Positions 1-9,315 are shown, counted from the stretch's first letter. The stretch is DNA of 64,000 nucleotides from Marinobacter sp. Arc7-DN-1 (GCF_003441595.1 NZ_CP031848.1:2418001-2482000), one strand, 5' to 3'. Notes: generated by a model from the sequence alone, not told the origin. Numbers and translations: made by a program.

Positions 1-356
1 CAGGGGGAAATTGCCGGCCTCTTCATGAGCATGGCGATCTTGAAGGAATCGATGCGGTCGTTCTTGGTTTTTACCGCCATGAATGGCCTTCATATACAAG
101 GGCATGGCCCAGGATAAAGTGAATGCCGGTGTTCTTCACACAGATCCGAGATCCAGTACCAGCAGTGCATGCATTCGACACCGATCACCAGATCATCACG
201 AAACAGTTCAAGCACAGCCAGTAGCGGTTCCGGGCGAGCTTTGATTTCTTTGTGCAGAAGTACCTCGCCCTGTTGGTCGATGATGCAGACATACAGGGCT
301 GCGGGCATGCAGATCGATTCCACAATAATGGCGGTGGTGCTATGGTAAAAGTTCAT
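1..356 (-). pseudogene. IS110-family transposase, N-terminal fragment, frameshifted
   Basis: The first roughly 70 residues match the intact transposase at 6800-7843, including the GVECMHCWYW segment that holds the second acidic residue of the DEDD nuclease. The frame then breaks repeatedly at one-base differences. The start codon is at 356. The rest of the gene lies left of the window. It cannot make a transposase as written; if the indels are sequencing errors, the real gene could be intact. Confidence 0.85.
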
Positions 357-437
357 GAGTCTTCTCCCTTGTAGTGCTTCGTCGCCTTCCAGCTTAGCGG
401 GGTAACCGCGAGGCTGGGGAGAAGCTCAATCAGTACT
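1..437 (-). mobile_element. IS110/IS1111-family element, partial, upstream end
   Basis: This is a second copy of the element at 6340-7923, cut by the window edge. It carries the start of the transposase and the upstream non-coding end, and stops against an attC site at about 438, as the other copy does. Compared with that copy it has many single-base insertions and losses, mostly in G runs (for example around 100, 133, 298 and 401). The 11-base subterminal repeat is reduced by one base near 420. The lesions may be decay or base-calling errors. Confidence 0.85.
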
Positions 438-522
438 CAAGTCGGTCAACCGGACGCCAAAAGCGTACCGCTTTTGGTTCCCTCCGCTGGCGCTCCGGCG
501 CCGGTTTACCTTAGCGTTGAAC
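438..522 (+). repeat. attC site, left end replaced by IS
   Basis: The sequence folds back on itself through the pairs AACCGGACGCC and GGCGCCGGTT and ends in the core GTTGAAC. The left core is interrupted by the IS110/IS1111 element that ends just before CAAG. This is the same arrangement as at 7924. Confidence 0.7.
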
Positions 523-601
523 TAGCCGCGCAAGCGCGGGAGCGCGCCTGAGATCTTTGTTGATCATCGATTACTGAGTAGGGTTTTCAAAGGATGAAGA
601 C

Positions 602-1751
602 GATACTACAAGAGTGATGGGCCGGGGGTATCCGGCCCTGGCGGAGAAGACGCCTCTGCCACCGCATGTTCATCGCGCGGCCAGGCGATGGTGCTGTTGC
701 CGCACGGCGGCACTGGGCCGGTCACATACAGGGCTGCCCCGAGGGCATGTCCAGCGGGTCTGTACAACTCCTGCCCCACCGCAGTTGCCCCGCAATGCAA
801 CCGGATTCAGCTTGAGCGTTGGCTGGAGGGCCAGAAGTCACGCCTGATTGATCACCCCCATCGCCATGTGATCTTTACCCTGCCGCACGAATTGCATCCG
901 TACTGGCGCCGCAACACCGACCGGATGACTCGCTGGTTGTTCCAGTCCGTGCGAGAGACGCTGATGTGTTTTTTGAGCGATCCGGCGTACCTGGGGGCCC
1001 AACCTGGCATTCTGAGCGTTTTGCACACCTGGGGGCGGTCGCTCACGTTGCACCCCCATATTCATTGCGCCATTACCGAGGGTGGTCTGGACGATCAGGG
1101 GCTGTGGCGGTTGCCGGTCAGGAACTGTTTTCTGCCGATCCGGGCGGTCATGTTCAAGTATCGTGGGCACTTCCTGGCGCAGCTGAAATCCGCCGTGGAT
1201 TGCGGGGAGTTGTCGCTACCGGACGGTGAGACACCGACGAGCAGCCACAACCTGTTTAACCGATTGGGACGTAAGCCCTGGAATGTGAACCTTCGAGAGC
1301 GTTATGACAACGCGGAAGGCGTGGTGGAATACCTGGCCCGCTACGTGCGGGGCGGCCGATGCGCCCGAGTCAGTTGTCAAGGTTCCGGACCGACCAGAAC
1401 GATGTCCTGTTCCGCTACCATGCGCACCGGGACAACCCGGATGGCGGACGTAAACGGTGCCGGAAGGAACGCCTGAGTACGGGCGAATTTGCCGGGCGGT
1501 TACTGCAGCATGTGCCCCGCAAGGGGCTGAACATTGTGCGCAGTTATGGTCTGTATGCGGTTGCCTGCCGGGGCAAGCTGGACCAGGCCCGGGCGGACGT
1601 GGGGCAAGCGCCGGTTCGCCAACCGAAGCCGGTTCGGTGGCAAGGTTATCTTGGCCGTTTTCCCGACAGTCAGAAGCAGACCCACTGCTCGGTCTGTGAG
1701 CGGCAACTGACACTGATGGCCCCCATTGCCCCTTCGAGGGCTCCGCCATGA
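602..1751 (+). pseudogene. IS91-family transposase, degraded
   Basis: Three frames together give an IS91-type Y1 transposase. They include LERWLEGQKSRLIDHPHRHV, then FTLPHELHPYWRRN, then SLTLHPHIHCAITEGGLD with the histidine motif, then VVEYLARYVRG, and a C-terminal part ending near 1751. The N-terminal zinc-finger region (about 620-800) and the join near 1360 are frameshifted. IS91 elements move by rolling circle, but this copy looks dead. A different, truncated IS91-type remnant is at 20647-21790. Confidence 0.75.
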
Positions 1752-2126
1752 GCTGTCGGGACTCAGGATAACAGGGAATCACACCATGACAGGCGCCGTC
1801 GGTGGGGCGCTTGTCTTGCCGGTTGCCCGGAGATCGCAGAAAATCGACGCCATTCTCCTTCGCCCGTTTCGACCGGATCAGGCCCACGCCCTTAAACTGA
1901 CCCGGAATCACAGAGCCTTTCCGCTGTTCCGGAGCCCCTTCCGGAAATCTGGCGTTTCAAATCCCCATAGGCTAGCCTGAGACCTCGAGTGCGGACCAGT
2001 CCAACAAGCCGATGAACCGATCCACAGGGGCCCGGTTGCGTGCCTGCCTTAGTTCGGGTGTGCCTGAGAGTTGGCGGGAGGTGGACGGTTATCTATATCG
2101 TTATGCATCATGATACGGGACTATAA
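1752..2126. other. No gene recognised downstream of IS91 remnant
   Basis: The + strand ORF at 1726-1980 has no family resemblance and no ribosome binding site. This stretch may hold the downstream terminus of the IS91 element and the head of the next cassette. I see no attC and no clear promoter. Confidence 0.4.
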
Positions 2127-2420
2127 ATGAGCAAAAGTGAATGGATTTGGGTTGCTATACGCATATTCGGAATTTACCTGTTGGTTCTTGCAATTATTTC
2201 TATTCCAGATGCAATAGGTAACATCTACGCGTTGATTCAAATGGCTGACGGTGCTGAGAGTTATCCAGAATTAGCATCGATGGCCAGATCTCTGAATAAA
2301 GCTGTCGTGGCCAAAGGAACGACCGCAACTTCACAGCTCGTTATCTTCTCGATCGCCTCCTATTACTTTCTACGCCATGGGAAAGCCATCCACAAAATGG
2401 CGAACCATGAAAACGCATAA
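2127..2420 (+). CDS. small membrane protein, cassette gene of unknown function
   Basis: The 97-residue protein has two predicted membrane segments: residues 8-35, with the run YLLVLAIISIPDAIG, and residues 68-85. They are separated by a polar loop of about 30 residues. I do not recognise the family. The stop codon TAA forms part of the left core of the attC that follows, so this is a complete gene cassette. Its AT content is higher than the chromosomal genes to the right, as expected for an acquired cassette. Confidence 0.7.
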   Translation: MSKSEWIWVAIRIFGIYLLVLAIISIPDAIGNIYALIQMADGAESYPELASMARSLNKAVVAKGTTATSQLVIFSIASYYFLRHGKAIHKMANHENA

Positions 2421-2498
2421 CAAGTGCAGGCACGGCGACGCCTACTACATTGCGCCTTCGGCTCCATTCCGCAGGCGCGCATGCTGCAGGCGTTATTT
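2417..2498 (+). repeat. attC site (type C), occupied by group II intron
   Basis: It runs from TAACAAGTGCAGGC to the right core GTTATTT, with internal complementary arms around GCGCCTTCGGC. Close relatives are at 9235 and 24825. All three type C sites carry a family 1 intron immediately after GTTA. Confidence 0.8.
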
Positions 2499-4771
2499 GC
2501 GACATGAAGTTGCATAAGTATATGTTGTAATTCGAGTTATTTTCGTAGTTGTTGGCTCTGCGCACCATTGGCCCACCCAACAGAGAAGTACTCGAAAGCG
2601 CAACCTGGTGTTCTACCACCAGTATCCTACCCACCATGCGAAACGGATTTGGTATGAAGCGTTGGGGACAATGAACCCTGTTAAGAGGAACCGTGAGGGG
2701 AATCGGAACTGCCAGTGCCAGGCGGTCGGGGGCTAGGATGGAGCGATAGGATGAACGTAAGTGAAGAATCGTTGACGTTCCGTGAGATGCCAGATCTGCC
2801 AAAGGCGCTGACAGGCAGTCACCAAAAGGTAAGCAATCTCGGTCGTCGCCTTGATAACGTGGGCGGCGCGTAGACACCGCATTGCCGGGATACAGATTCC
2901 ATCTACGTCGCTCGTAAAGGTGCTTATGCAGAACATGGCAATGTCGTAGAGCCTTCAGGGAGGAAGAAGGTAACCCGTAAGGGAGCCGGTGACTCTGCGT
3001 CGATGAGATGGGGGAAAAAGCGAAGGGTTTCCTGTAATGGGAGGCATACGGATTCGAACTTTGTCCGGCACGAAAGTGAGCCCACGTCCCCTCGGTGCTT
3101 TGTTGCGAGAGAGCTGACAGAATCGATTTCATGAAGGAACGACAAATGATCGCCGCCACGGCGAGTGCACCTTCAACCGACGCCCAACGCTGGCAGTCCA
3201 TAGACTGGCCGGCGATGGAAAAGCGCGTTTATCGACTGCAAGTGCGTATCGCAAAATCTATCCGCGAGCAGCGGTGGGGTAAGGCGCGAGCCCTGCAACA
3301 TCTGCTATCGCGCTCGTTTGCGGCAAAGCTGATCGCCGTCAGACGGGTCATATCCAATAAAGGAAGCCGCACGGCAGGTGTTGACGGAGAGCGGTGGACC
3401 GCTCCCGGGCAATACTGGCGGGCGGCGCAACAACTAAGGACAGCCGGTTATCAGGCGCAACCACTGCGCCGGATCTATATCCCGAAAAAGAACGGTGACC
3501 GCCGTCCTTTGGGGATACCCACCCTTCATGACCGGGCGATGCAAGCCCTCTATGCTCTTGGGCTTAACCCCATTGCGGAAACCACGGGAGACAAACACTC
3601 TTACGGTTTCAGGGAAAAACGCAGCCTGCACGATGCTTGCAAACAGGGCTTCATTATACTGGCCCAGAAAACCGCGGCCCAGTGGGTTCTGGAGGCAGAC
3701 ATCAAAGCCTGCTTCGACCGCATCAGTCATGACTGGTTGTTGACGCATATCCCGCTGCCCAGGCGGGTGTTAGGGCAGTGGCTTAAATCGGGGTACTTGG
3801 ACAAGGAAGCACGCTACGAGACGGAAGACGGCACCCCGCAAGGTGGCATTATCTCGCCCACCCTCTGCAACATGACACTGGATGGCCTGGAAGATCTGGT
3901 TGTGCCGGCGTCCCGCAGTCAGGGGCGCAGCAAACTGCATATCATTCGATATGCGGACGACTTTATCATCACCGGGACCACCCCCGCCATTCTGGAGCAC
4001 GAAGTCCGGCCCAAGGTCGAGCGCTTTCTGGCGGAGCGTGGGCTACAGTTGTCAGTAGAGAAAACACGTTTAAGTCATATTGATCAGGGTTTCAACTTTC
4101 TGGGCTTTCACTTCAAGAAGTACCGGAAAACCCTGCTGATCCAGCCCGAGGACGGCAAGACCGGAGAAGTGCTGGCGAAAGTGCGAGGGGTGTTAAAGAA
4201 ATACCGAGGCATCCCCTTCCATGCTCTGCTGGCCAAACTCAATGCCGTGATCCGGGGCTGGGCCTATGCGTACCGACACGTGGTAGCGAAACAACCGCGC
4301 TGAGTTACGCGGATGACAGGATCTACCCACTGGTGAAAAAGTGGCTACAACGGGAACCCGATCCAAACGTGGGCATGGATAAGAAAACGCTACCGGGGTG
4401 CTTCAAGGGGTCGCATAGAGTATGGGTGCCACTACCGACAACATCGGGCATGAAAACTCATACGGCTTGTTCAAGGCTGGAGACTACCGATCCGGTATCA
4501 CAGCAAAGTTCGCAGTGACGCCAATCCTATGACCTGGCCGACAGCGACTACTATAAGGCGAGAACCGCAAGGCAGCGAATGCACGCGCGCCGGGACCGAG
4601 TCTTCTTGAACAGCTCGTCCTACGAGAAACTGGCCGCCTGAATGGATGCGTTATTGGATGTGAATAGGTGGGTCGCCTGGGCGGCCTTTAAAGGGCTTGA
4701 GCTGTATGATGGGAAACTATCACGTACAGTTCTTATGGGGCGAAGGGCCGGAAGGCCCTTAGCTACCAGGT
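2496..4771 (+). mobile_element. Group II intron family 1, copy 1 (longest copy)
   Basis: The ribozyme part (about 2496-3145) contains a long domain I. A reverse transcriptase ORF follows, then a textbook domain V at 4699-4733 (GAGCTGTATGATGGGAAACT, then the complementary arm) and a domain VI ending near CTACCAGGT. The domain V form and the position beside an attC fit the group IIC-attC class. Exact ends are inferred from where the three copies diverge. It retains about 257 bases of domain I and 348 bases of the RT gene that copies 2 and 3 lack. Confidence 0.85.
3146..4641 (+). pseudogene. Group II intron reverse transcriptase/maturase, C-terminus frameshifted
   Basis: The protein starts at ATG 3146 after GAAGGAACGACAA. 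It keeps the RT fingers and palm, including [48 protein letters not shown] and the catalytic IIRYADDF. Near 4290 one extra base, relative to copies 2 and 3, ends the frame after VVAKQPR. The remaining maturase and X-domain sequence continues in other frames to 4641, with further indels. The polymerase centre is intact but the splicing-associated C-terminus is broken, so full activity is doubtful unless the indels are sequencing errors. Confidence 0.85.
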
Positions 4772-4782
4772 GAGGCTCTGAT

Positions 4783-5058
4783 ATGAGCAAGGAAAAAGAA
4801 CGAAAAATATTCCAGCTCATAGGGCTTTGCGTTGTTTTCCTGATTATGTTGGTGGTTTTACTCATTCTTGTGTTGGGCGGCTATCTTTCTGGAGATATTA
4901 GCGCTTTCGGTAGACGCTATAATGGCAGCCGTGAGCTCTCCGAGGACCCAGCGGGTTTTTGGTATAGCGTCCTTGCTTGGGGTGGGTTCTTGCTTGTATT
5001 TGTTTCTGTATCGGTCCGAGAAATCGTCAAAAGAGTCAAAGAAATCAGAAATTCATAA
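4783..5058 (+). CDS. small two-helix membrane protein, cassette gene
   Basis: The 91-residue protein has a strong first membrane segment (residues 10-33, LIGLCVVFLIMLVVLLILVL). A second lies at residues 60-78 and is followed by a basic tail. It starts 12 bases after the end of intron copy 1, so the intron sits between the preceding attC and this cassette. The stop overlaps the left core of its own attC. Function is not recognised. Confidence 0.65.
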   Translation: MSKEKERKIFQLIGLCVVFLIMLVVLLILVLGGYLSGDISAFGRRYNGSRELSEDPAGFWYSVLAWGGFLLVFVSVSVREIVKRVKEIRNS

Positions 5059-5150
5059 CAAGGCCATTAAGTTTGTTCCGGGCCAATGGCCCTACACCGG
5101 ACGCCCATTTCGCTGCGCTACATGGGCGCCGCTAAACAAGGGCGTTACGT
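5056..5150 (+). repeat. attC site
   Basis: TAACAAGGCCATTAAG leads into paired arms GGGCCAATGGCCC and GGGCGCC, closing at the right core GTTACGT. It belongs with the sites at 16437, 17624 and 19014, which share the AACAAG start and the CCACCGGACG-like centre. Confidence 0.8.
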
Positions 5151-5179
5151 GTCGGAATTTATAGCAAAACGGTGAATTG

Positions 5180-6307
5180 ATGGGGAATGTACTGACAGGG
5201 CAATGGAAGGGTAAATCGAACGCAGGCTCTTTCGTTCTGATAAACATTACTCAGGTAGGTTCAACAATCGTGGGCCGCGTATCGGTATTTGAGTCAACCA
5301 CCATTAAAAATGGAGTTGCAAGCTATTGGACATGGTCGGTATTGACCGGTGAAGTTGATGATCACTCTAGAGTTAAAGGAAAAACCTCCCAGCCAAGTGT
5401 GCATGATAAATCTGGTGATTTATTAACAGATCAGAATTTGGGCACTCTGATGACAGAAAGCGGCACTGAGTTTCCTACAGAGTCCATTTTCCATGGAAAA
5501 CTGATTAAGGAAACTGCTCTAGAGGTCGAATGGACGTCTCATTACCCTTCAGGTGGTACTAGAAAAGACAAAATTATCGTTGAGAAGAAAGCGCCAAATG
5601 GTTCACGAATCAAGCATGAGAAAATGACTTGGAGTGACTTTAAGAACTTTGCGCTTAGTCAAGAAGATGGCCTGGTTTATCGTGGTCAAGCCAGAAACTG
5701 GAGACTCCAAACATCATTTCACCGAACGGGGCACGCCGATTTAATTTCCTACCTAGATGAAAAAATACCTGAACTTGAACATCACATAAATGCATACTCC
5801 GAGCATATATACGATATTAAAAATGATCGTTCATTAGGTGCCTTGCTCAATTTGGCGCAACATCATGGATATCCTACGCCGCTGTTGGATTGGACAAAAA
5901 GTCCTTATGTGGCAGCCTTTTTCGCATTTCAGAATAAATCAGCACTAAAAAAAGATGGATCGGTGAGCATATTTGTATTCGACGAGCGAAGTTGGGCCAA
6001 CCGAGCTGGTCGCGTAGCGCAGCTCAGAACTCCAGCAATTGTCTTGAGGACTATCGAGCTTCCAGGATTTGGCAATGCGAGGGTATTGCCGCAACAGGCT
6101 TTGACGATGTACAGCAATGTCGATGATCTTGAATTTATCATTCAGGAAAATGAAGAATTTAAAGGGCAGTTTATACGGGCCGTTTCTATTTCGGCTGCAG
6201 AGAGAGATGTTGCCATGCGGGATTTGAGTCTGATGGGAATTACTTGGGGCTCGATGTTTCCTGGACTAGACGGGATATGCAAACAGCTAGCCTCAAGACA
6301 CTTTTAA
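5180..6307 (+). CDS. FRG-domain protein with N-terminal beta-rich region
   Basis: The protein has 375 residues. The C-terminal half is a typical FRG domain: GLVYRGQARNWRLQTSFHR near residue 165, LLNLAQHHGYPTPLLDWT near 220-240, and YVAAFFAFQN after it. The first 150 residues are beta-rich and not recognised. FRG proteins are of poorly known biochemistry and are often found in mobile or defence-related contexts; a defence role here is inference. ATG at 5180 is preferred over the TTG just before it. The gene is AT-rich, and its attC is split by the IS110/IS1111 element. Confidence 0.8.
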   Translation: MGNVLTGQWKGKSNAGSFVLINITQVGSTIVGRVSVFESTTIKNGVASYWTWSVLTGEVDDHSRVKGKTSQPSVHDKSGDLLTDQNLGTLMTESGTEFPTESIFHGKLIKETALEVEWTSHYPSGGTRKDKIIVEKKAPNGSRIKHEKMTWSDFKNFALSQEDGLVYRGQARNWRLQTSFHRTGHADLISYLDEKIPELEHHINAYSEHIYDIKNDRSLGALLNLAQHHGYPTPLLDWTKSPYVAAFFAFQNKSALKKDGSVSIFVFDERSWANRAGRVAQLRTPAIVLRTIELPGFGNARVLPQQALTMYSNVDDLEFIIQENEEFKGQFIRAVSISAAERDVAMRDLSLMGITWGSMFPGLDGICKQLASRHF

Positions 6308-6339
6308 CTTGAAGCTTTGTAGCCAATTACCACGTAACA

Positions 6340-7923
6340 CATATGAGCCTTCTCGGAATCAATAGGCAATAGTGTTTTTTTGGCCGCGCCAGCGGCCAAT
6401 CTAAATCCATGAGCGAGAACGCCTGCTTCGTCAGTCTCGTATGGCTGTCAGGCACTCACAGCAAACACATATAGGGGCTCTCTTACGTGGCTTTAGACCA
6501 CCGCCTGGCCAGTCGTTCCTTCGGTCGATCAGGGGCACCAGACATTCATCGGTTAACCGGTCACTGGCACTATTCAAGGATCTGGCTGCGTAGCTCCAGT
6601 TAGTTTCAGGCTCAGGACCGGTGTAAGCGCACTGGCTCATGGTATTAAGGCACGCCCACGGGGTGGCTAATCAAAGCGACTGGCTTCAACGGCGGTGATA
6701 GAAGGCCGGTTTGGTATCGAGTACCAGTCAGCGGACACCGGGCTTTCAGCCATCATCCTGTTTGATCCAGTTAGACGTCATGCTCACCCCGTGGCGTGAC
6801 TAACCCTTCAGGAATCGTTGTTCATCGAACACCCTCTGATGCTTGAGCATGAAGTAGGCAGCCCGGCCCAGCTTGTGGGCCAGCGCGGACAGCGCCTTGG
6901 GTTTGTTCATGCGTTTCTGGAGTTTCTGTAAATAGCGTTGGGCCTTGTCATTACCCCGCAGGTACAGCACGGCGGCCTCCGAGAAAGCCCACTTCAGATG
7001 GGCATTACCGATCTTGTTGCCCTGGGTGCCGTAGACTTTGCCAGCAGACTCGGCTTTGCACTTGATGAGCCGGGCGTAAGAAGCAAACTTCTGCACCGTC
7101 TCAAATCGCTGGATGTCGCCGATTTCGTAGAGCATCGTCAGGGCCAGGATACGACCCACACCAGGAATGGTCCGCAATACACTCAGAGAGGCAGGATCGT
7201 GTTGTTTGGCTTGCCGTTCCAGATGTTCTTCCAGCTTGCTGAGTTCCCGGTGATAGCACTCAATGATGGCCAGGTCGAGATCGATGTTGTGTTGGACATC
7301 CCGGTCGGCAAACGTCGCCCGGACTTGTTCCCGGGCGCCGATATTCTTCAGGTTGGCCTTGTTGGGCGGCAGGTTGTATTGGCTCGTGGTATTCACCACA
7401 TGGGCTTTGAGCATGGCCCCGTGTTGGACGATGCGGGTGCGTCTGCGAAGTAAATCCCGGGTTGCCCGCATCTCCTTGGGATAAACGTAGGCCAGGGGGA
7501 AATTGCCGCCCTTCATGAGCATGGCGATCTTGAAGGAATCGATGCGGTCGTTCTTGGTTTTACCGCCATGAATGGCCTTCATATACAAGGCATGGCCCAG
7601 GATAAAGTGAATGCCGTGTTCTTCACACAGATCCGAGATCCAGTACCAGCAGTGCATGCATTCGACACCGATCACCAGATCATCACGAAACAGTTCAAGC
7701 ACAGCCAGTAGCGGTTCCGGGCGAGCTTTGATTTCTTTGTGCAGAAGTACCTCGCCCTGTTGGTCGATGATGCAGACATACAGGCTGCGGGCATGCAGAT
7801 CGATTCCACAATAATGGCGGTGGGTGCTATGGTAAAAGTTCATGAGTCTTCTCCCTTGTAGTGCTTCGTCGCCTTCCAGCTTAGCGGGTAACCGCGAGGC
7901 TGGGGAGAAGGCTCAATCAGTAT
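6340..7923 (-). mobile_element. IS110/IS1111-family element inserted in attC (IS1111-attC type)
   Basis: The element is about 1.58 kb with one transposase gene. An 11-base inverted repeat lies slightly inside each end: TGAGCCTTCTC at 6344-6354 and GAGAAGGCTCA at 7905-7915. Subterminal repeats are a hallmark of the IS1111 branch. Left of it is the attC left core (CGTAAC) of the FRG cassette; right of it the attC continues as CAAGGGGCTGTTGTC. About 445 bases between the transposase stop and the left repeat do not code. By analogy with IS1111 elements, this is where the guide (seeker) RNA would be encoded. Confidence 0.85.
6800..7843 (-). CDS. IS110/IS1111-family transposase
   Basis: The 347-residue protein is the usual length for the family. 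The N-terminal RuvC-like DEDD nuclease is visible as YCGIDLHARSLYVCI, then GVECMHCWYW, then KTKNDRIDSFKIAML. The C-terminal Transposase_20 domain follows with LRTIPGVGRILALTMLYEIG and FASYARL, which supplies the conserved serine. It recombines the element in and out of a specific target guided by an element-encoded RNA; the target here appears to be attC. This is the intact counterpart of the fragment at 1-356. Confidence 0.95.
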   Translation of the reverse strand: MNFYHSTHRHYCGIDLHARSLYVCIIDQQGEVLLHKEIKARPEPLLAVLELFRDDLVIGVECMHCWYWISDLCEEHGIHFILGHALYMKAIHGGKTKNDRIDSFKIAMLMKGGNFPLAYVYPKEMRATRDLLRRRTRIVQHGAMLKAHVVNTTSQYNLPPNKANLKNIGAREQVRATFADRDVQHNIDLDLAIIECYHRELSKLEEHLERQAKQHDPASLSVLRTIPGVGRILALTMLYEIGDIQRFETVQKFASYARLIKCKAESAGKVYGTQGNKIGNAHLKWAFSEAAVLYLRGNDKAQRYLQKLQKRMNKPKALSALAHKLGRAAYFMLKHQRVFDEQRFLKG

Positions 7924-7995
7924 CAAGGGGCTGTTGTCGGACGGTTTTTCCGTCGCTTTGCTCCTCCAAAACCGCCGCAAAGCCCGGCGTTATAC
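7924..7995 (+). repeat. attC site, right part, left core displaced by IS
   Basis: CAAGGGGCTGTTGTCGGACG pairs with CCGCAAAGCCCGGCGTTAT, ending in GTTATAC. The left core TAAC lies at about 6335, on the other side of the IS110/IS1111 element. Confidence 0.8.
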
Positions 7996-8014
7996 AGACT
8001 AGGGAGAGTCCAAT

Positions 8015-8692
8015 TTGGACTTAGCTAATGTAGTCCCGTGGGGGAGGTCGTTCGACGAATACCAGAAGATGTTCGGGTTGTCGGATGATGATTTGGACAA
8101 GAGAATTCTGGGTTGTGGCGATGGCCCTGCAAGCTTCAATGCTGAGGCGACAGAGCGCGCATGCCAGATCATCTCATGTGATCCGGTATATCAATTCAAA
8201 GCTGAGGAAATTCGCCACCGGATCGACCAGGTGTATCCGGAAATCATGACCAAGATGCAACAGGGTGCAGACAGCTATATTTGGGATTCAATGGGTAGCA
8301 TTGAGCAGCTTGGCGAGGTTCGGATGAACGCCATGTCGAGATTTCTCTCTGACTTTGATACTGGTCGCCAGCAGGGACGGTATTTACCAGCGTCCTTGCC
8401 CTCGCTGCCATTCCCGAACTCTGGGTTCGATCTGGCACTCTGCTCTCACTTTCTGTTTCTCTATAGTGACCATGTGGATGGGGCTGCGCACCTGGCATCA
8501 ATGCGGGAGCTGTGCAGAGTTGCCTCTGAGGTTCGTGTCTTTCCTGTTATCTCGCTGGATGGGGAGATCTCCAAACATTTGGATTCGGTCATGACGGCAT
8601 TATCCACCGATGGTATTGATGTCTCGTTGCAGCCTGTCAGCTATCGTTTTCAAAAAGGCGCTACTGAGATGTTGGTGGCGAAATCTGTATAA
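8015..8692 (+). CDS. SAM-dependent methyltransferase-like cassette protein
   Basis: The 225-residue protein begins with DLANVVPWGRSFDEYQKMFGLS. A shortened motif I, ILGCGDGPASFNAEAT, looks like a SAM-binding loop, and SCDPVYQF could be the acidic residue after strand 2. SGFDLALCSHFLFLYSD matches the motif IV region. Family knowledge suggests a class I methyltransferase fold, but the substrate is unknown. The start is TTG at 8015, four bases after GGGAGAGTCC. It is a complete cassette: the attC follows at the stop codon. Confidence 0.75.
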   Translation: MDLANVVPWGRSFDEYQKMFGLSDDDLDKRILGCGDGPASFNAEATERACQIISCDPVYQFKAEEIRHRIDQVYPEIMTKMQQGADSYIWDSMGSIEQLGEVRMNAMSRFLSDFDTGRQQGRYLPASLPSLPFPNSGFDLALCSHFLFLYSDHVDGAAHLASMRELCRVASEVRVFPVISLDGEISKHLDSVMTALSTDGIDVSLQPVSYRFQKGATEMLVAKSV

Positions 8693-8758
8693 CCAGTGGC
8701 TGTTGGCGGACGCACCTACGCTGGCGCTCCGGCACGCCGCAAAGCCAGGGCGTTATGT
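8690..8758 (+). repeat. attC site (type B)
   Basis: AACCAGTGGCTGTTGGCGGA, paired arms around CTGGCGCTCCGGC, right core GTTATGT. The same sequence, as far as I can see base for base, recurs at 13745-13808 behind an unrelated gene. Confidence 0.85.
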
Positions 8759-8771
8759 GTGAGGAGTATGG

Positions 8772-9011
8772 ATGAGTCCTACAGTTTTCAGGGAGAAGGG
8801 GTACCGCTTCTTTTTCTTCTCGCGGGAGGAGTCTCGCATGCATGTCCATATAGTCTCAGGCGATGGCGAGGCCAAATTTTGGCTTGAACCAGACCTTGAA
8901 CTAGCCAAGAATCACGGATATAGCCGTCAGCAATTGAAAGAAATCGAGTCATTGGTGGAGGGTCACCGCGATGAGCTTGTCAGCGCTTGGGAACAACACT
9001 TCAGCAGTTGA
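8772..9011 (+). CDS. DUF4160 domain protein, probable toxin-antitoxin partner
   Basis: The 79-residue protein matches the DUF4160 pattern: PTVFREKGYRFFFFSREE, then HVHIVSGDGEAKFWLEP, then ELAKNHGYSRQQLKEIE. These small proteins are commonly encoded directly before a DUF2442 protein, and the pair is thought to behave as a toxin-antitoxin-like module, though the activity is not well established. The downstream gene overlaps by 41 bases, which fits translational coupling. Confidence 0.85.
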   Translation: MSPTVFREKGYRFFFFSREESRMHVHIVSGDGEAKFWLEPDLELAKNHGYSRQQLKEIESLVEGHRDELVSAWEQHFSS

Positions 9012-9237
9012 GGTGACAAATATATCGACTCACGGTGTGTGGCTCTTGGCTCACGACCGCGAATTTTTCATGCCATACAACAGCTTTCCTTGGTTCAAGG
9101 AGCAGCGAGTCAGTGCCATTCTAAATGTCGAAGAGCAATTCCCTGGCCATTTCTATTGGCCTGATCTGGACGTAGACCTTACCGAGGAAATTATTGAGCA
9201 TCCCGAAAGGTTCCCGAATGTCGCCCACAGCACATAA
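8971..9237 (+). CDS. DUF2442 domain protein
   Basis: The 88-residue protein has the DUF2442 pattern: VEVTNISTHGVWLLAHDREFFMPYNSFPWF, shown here in pieces, followed by WPDLDVDLTEEIIEHPERFP. The start at 8971 is supported by GGAGG nine bases upstream, inside the preceding gene. A GTG at 9013 would also fit the domain but lacks a ribosome binding site. It forms one cassette with the DUF4160 gene, ending at the attC at 9235. Confidence 0.85.
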   Translation: MSLSALGNNTSAVEVTNISTHGVWLLAHDREFFMPYNSFPWFKEQRVSAILNVEEQFPGHFYWPDLDVDLTEEIIEHPERFPNVAHST

Positions 9238-9315
9238 CCATCGCAGGCACGGCGACGTCTTTTTCACTGCGGCTTCGCCTCCATTCCAAAGCCGCGCATG
9301 CTGCAAGCGTTACTT
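9235..9315 (+). repeat. attC site (type C), occupied by group II intron
   Basis: TAACCATCGCAGGCACGGCG to GCAAGCGTTACTT. It is clearly related to the sites at 2417 and 24825 but differs at many bases, so it is a separate target and not a copied flank. Intron copy 2 begins right after GTTA. Confidence 0.8.

Noticed and set aside
6431..6640. Minus-strand 69-residue frame with a CVCCEC motif
   Set aside because: It lies wholly inside the IS110/IS1111 element between transposase and end, where a guide RNA is expected, and has no family resemblance.
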